From NCBI GenBank assembly GCA_032353305.1, contig JAUCNG010368927.1, forward strand, positions 1 to 18,281: a stretch of 18,281 bases of DNA, in the 5' to 3' direction. Each line of letters starts with the position of its first letter. Position 1 is the first letter of the stretch. This DNA is from Cephalothrix spiralis. Taxonomy: Eukaryota > Nemertea > Palaeonemertea > Archinemertea > Cephalotrichidae. The notes under the pieces are model-generated. The model saw nothing but the letters and a program-made list of their open reading frames with translations, ran no database searches and was not told the DNA's origin. A program made the position numbers and the translations under genes. This document shows, in pieces, positions 17,689 through 18,281 of this stretch.

Positions 17689-17763
17689 GCGAACCGTAGC
17701 TAGAGTGTGCTGATACGTTGCATTATTTATGCAACGTATCAGCACACCCTAGCTACGGTTCGC
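17689..17763. repeat. 75-bp near-perfect hairpin
   Basis: 35-bp arms (17689-17723 and 17729-17763) around a 5-bp loop, with 34 of 35 pairs matching: GCGAACCGTAGCTAG and TGTGCTGATACGTTGCAT against their complements. Located just upstream of CDK11 exon a, presumably in an intron. The CTACGGTTCGCGGA end resembles the element at 18123. Confidence 0.9.
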
Positions 17764-18122
17764 GGAATACGTAGCTCAGCCAATGGTGTCTACAGAGTTC
17801 CCAAATCATTTCCTCTGACTATTTCTAACCGTTTTCCATGACTTTCGTAATTATTTATCACCGAAAGATCAGATTATATCTAATATTTAGAAATCAATAA
17901 GACTGTGAGAGTGAAAATTTGCAACATAGATATTTATTTTTATAAGAAACGACATTTTTTTGCATTTGATGAATTCCATGACTTTCCCTGACCAATTTTT
18001 AAATCGCTGACTCGACTCTGTAGTCAACCTGTTTTGTACAGCATCAATGACCTAAATACCTTCTGCGGGACGTAACGTACGATCATTTAATAGCCAACCG
18101 GTAGCCTTTCTACCATTACGTA
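17764..18122. other. Non-coding DNA upstream of CDK11 exon a
   Basis: No exon of CDK11 or another gene is visible: none of the expected residues preceding GEVKTL is encoded. ACGTAG and AGCCAATGG words next to the hairpin echo the 18123 element, suggesting more of the same mobile family. Presumably part of a large CDK11 intron. Confidence 0.4.
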
Positions 18123-18277
18123 CTGAACAGCTACGGTCCGTGGACCAAACGTAGGGTACACTGAAATGTACTGGACCAATGGCTGTGCTTTATAGCAAAT
18201 CATATGATAGGAATAAACCAATTACACATATCCGTCCACGTACCGTACTTTGGGTCTGCGGACTGTAGTTTGGTCAG
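18123..18277. mobile_element. Inverted-repeat element at the window edge
   Basis: The left end (18123-18159) and the reverse complement of the right end (18239-18277) align over about 37 bp with mismatches: CTGA, C(T)ACGGTCCG against CTACAGTCCG, GACCAAACGTA against GACCCAAAGTA, GGTAC. About 79 bp lies between. The window stops four bases after the element, so flanking duplications cannot be judged. The inner part includes CTACGGTCCGTGGA, also found diverged at 17753-17766. Confidence 0.6.
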
Positions 18278-18281
18278 TGAT

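Overview
The window looks like nuclear DNA from an animal, probably a marine invertebrate. It is AT-rich and non-coding over much of its length, with introns that follow GT-AG rules, AATAAA poly(A) signals and many short inverted-repeat elements. The octamer TACATGTA occurs at least five times, a word I associate with bivalve molluscs. That makes a mollusc my best guess, but only weakly. Both recognisable genes lie on the minus strand. I see no rRNA, tRNA, CRISPR array, bacterial operon or autonomous transposon gene.

Region by region (plus coordinates): 1-1140 is non-coding and carries a degenerate tandem array of 75-95 bp units (about 225-960). 1162-7338 is one uninterrupted 2058-codon frame: about 33 ankyrin repeats, a helical linker, a complete protein kinase domain with an altered catalytic loop (HQD), a long repeated Ser-rich tail with four copies of a KFSASYxQPQLN motif, an acidic run and a C-terminal membrane anchor. 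Its poly(A) signal sits just after the stop. 7339-13082 is a 5.7 kb intergenic stretch with no convincing gene. It holds a MITE-like element with matching 9-bp flanking duplications (10468-10622), small tandem repeats, a GC-rich patch with a YY1-like motif and several dispersed repeats.

13083-17622 holds the last six coding exons of the CDK11 (PITSLRE) cyclin-dependent kinase. They run from just before HRDLKTSN to the C-terminal stop; the start of the gene lies beyond the right edge. Its introns are loaded with repeats: a 223-bp hairpin element with ~90-bp arms, three copies of a dispersed ~90-180 bp repeat in opposing orientations, and a CCCGATTNCGATAA tandem cluster. 17623-18281, upstream of the first exon seen, has a 75-bp near-perfect hairpin and a related inverted-repeat element at the window edge.

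The two genes have no evident functional link. CDK11 is a conserved intron-rich housekeeping gene of transcription and splicing. The ankyrin kinase is intronless, recently duplicated internally and probably lineage-specific, with a layout that suggests a membrane-anchored signalling or innate-immune receptor-interacting kinase. It is the most novel item here.
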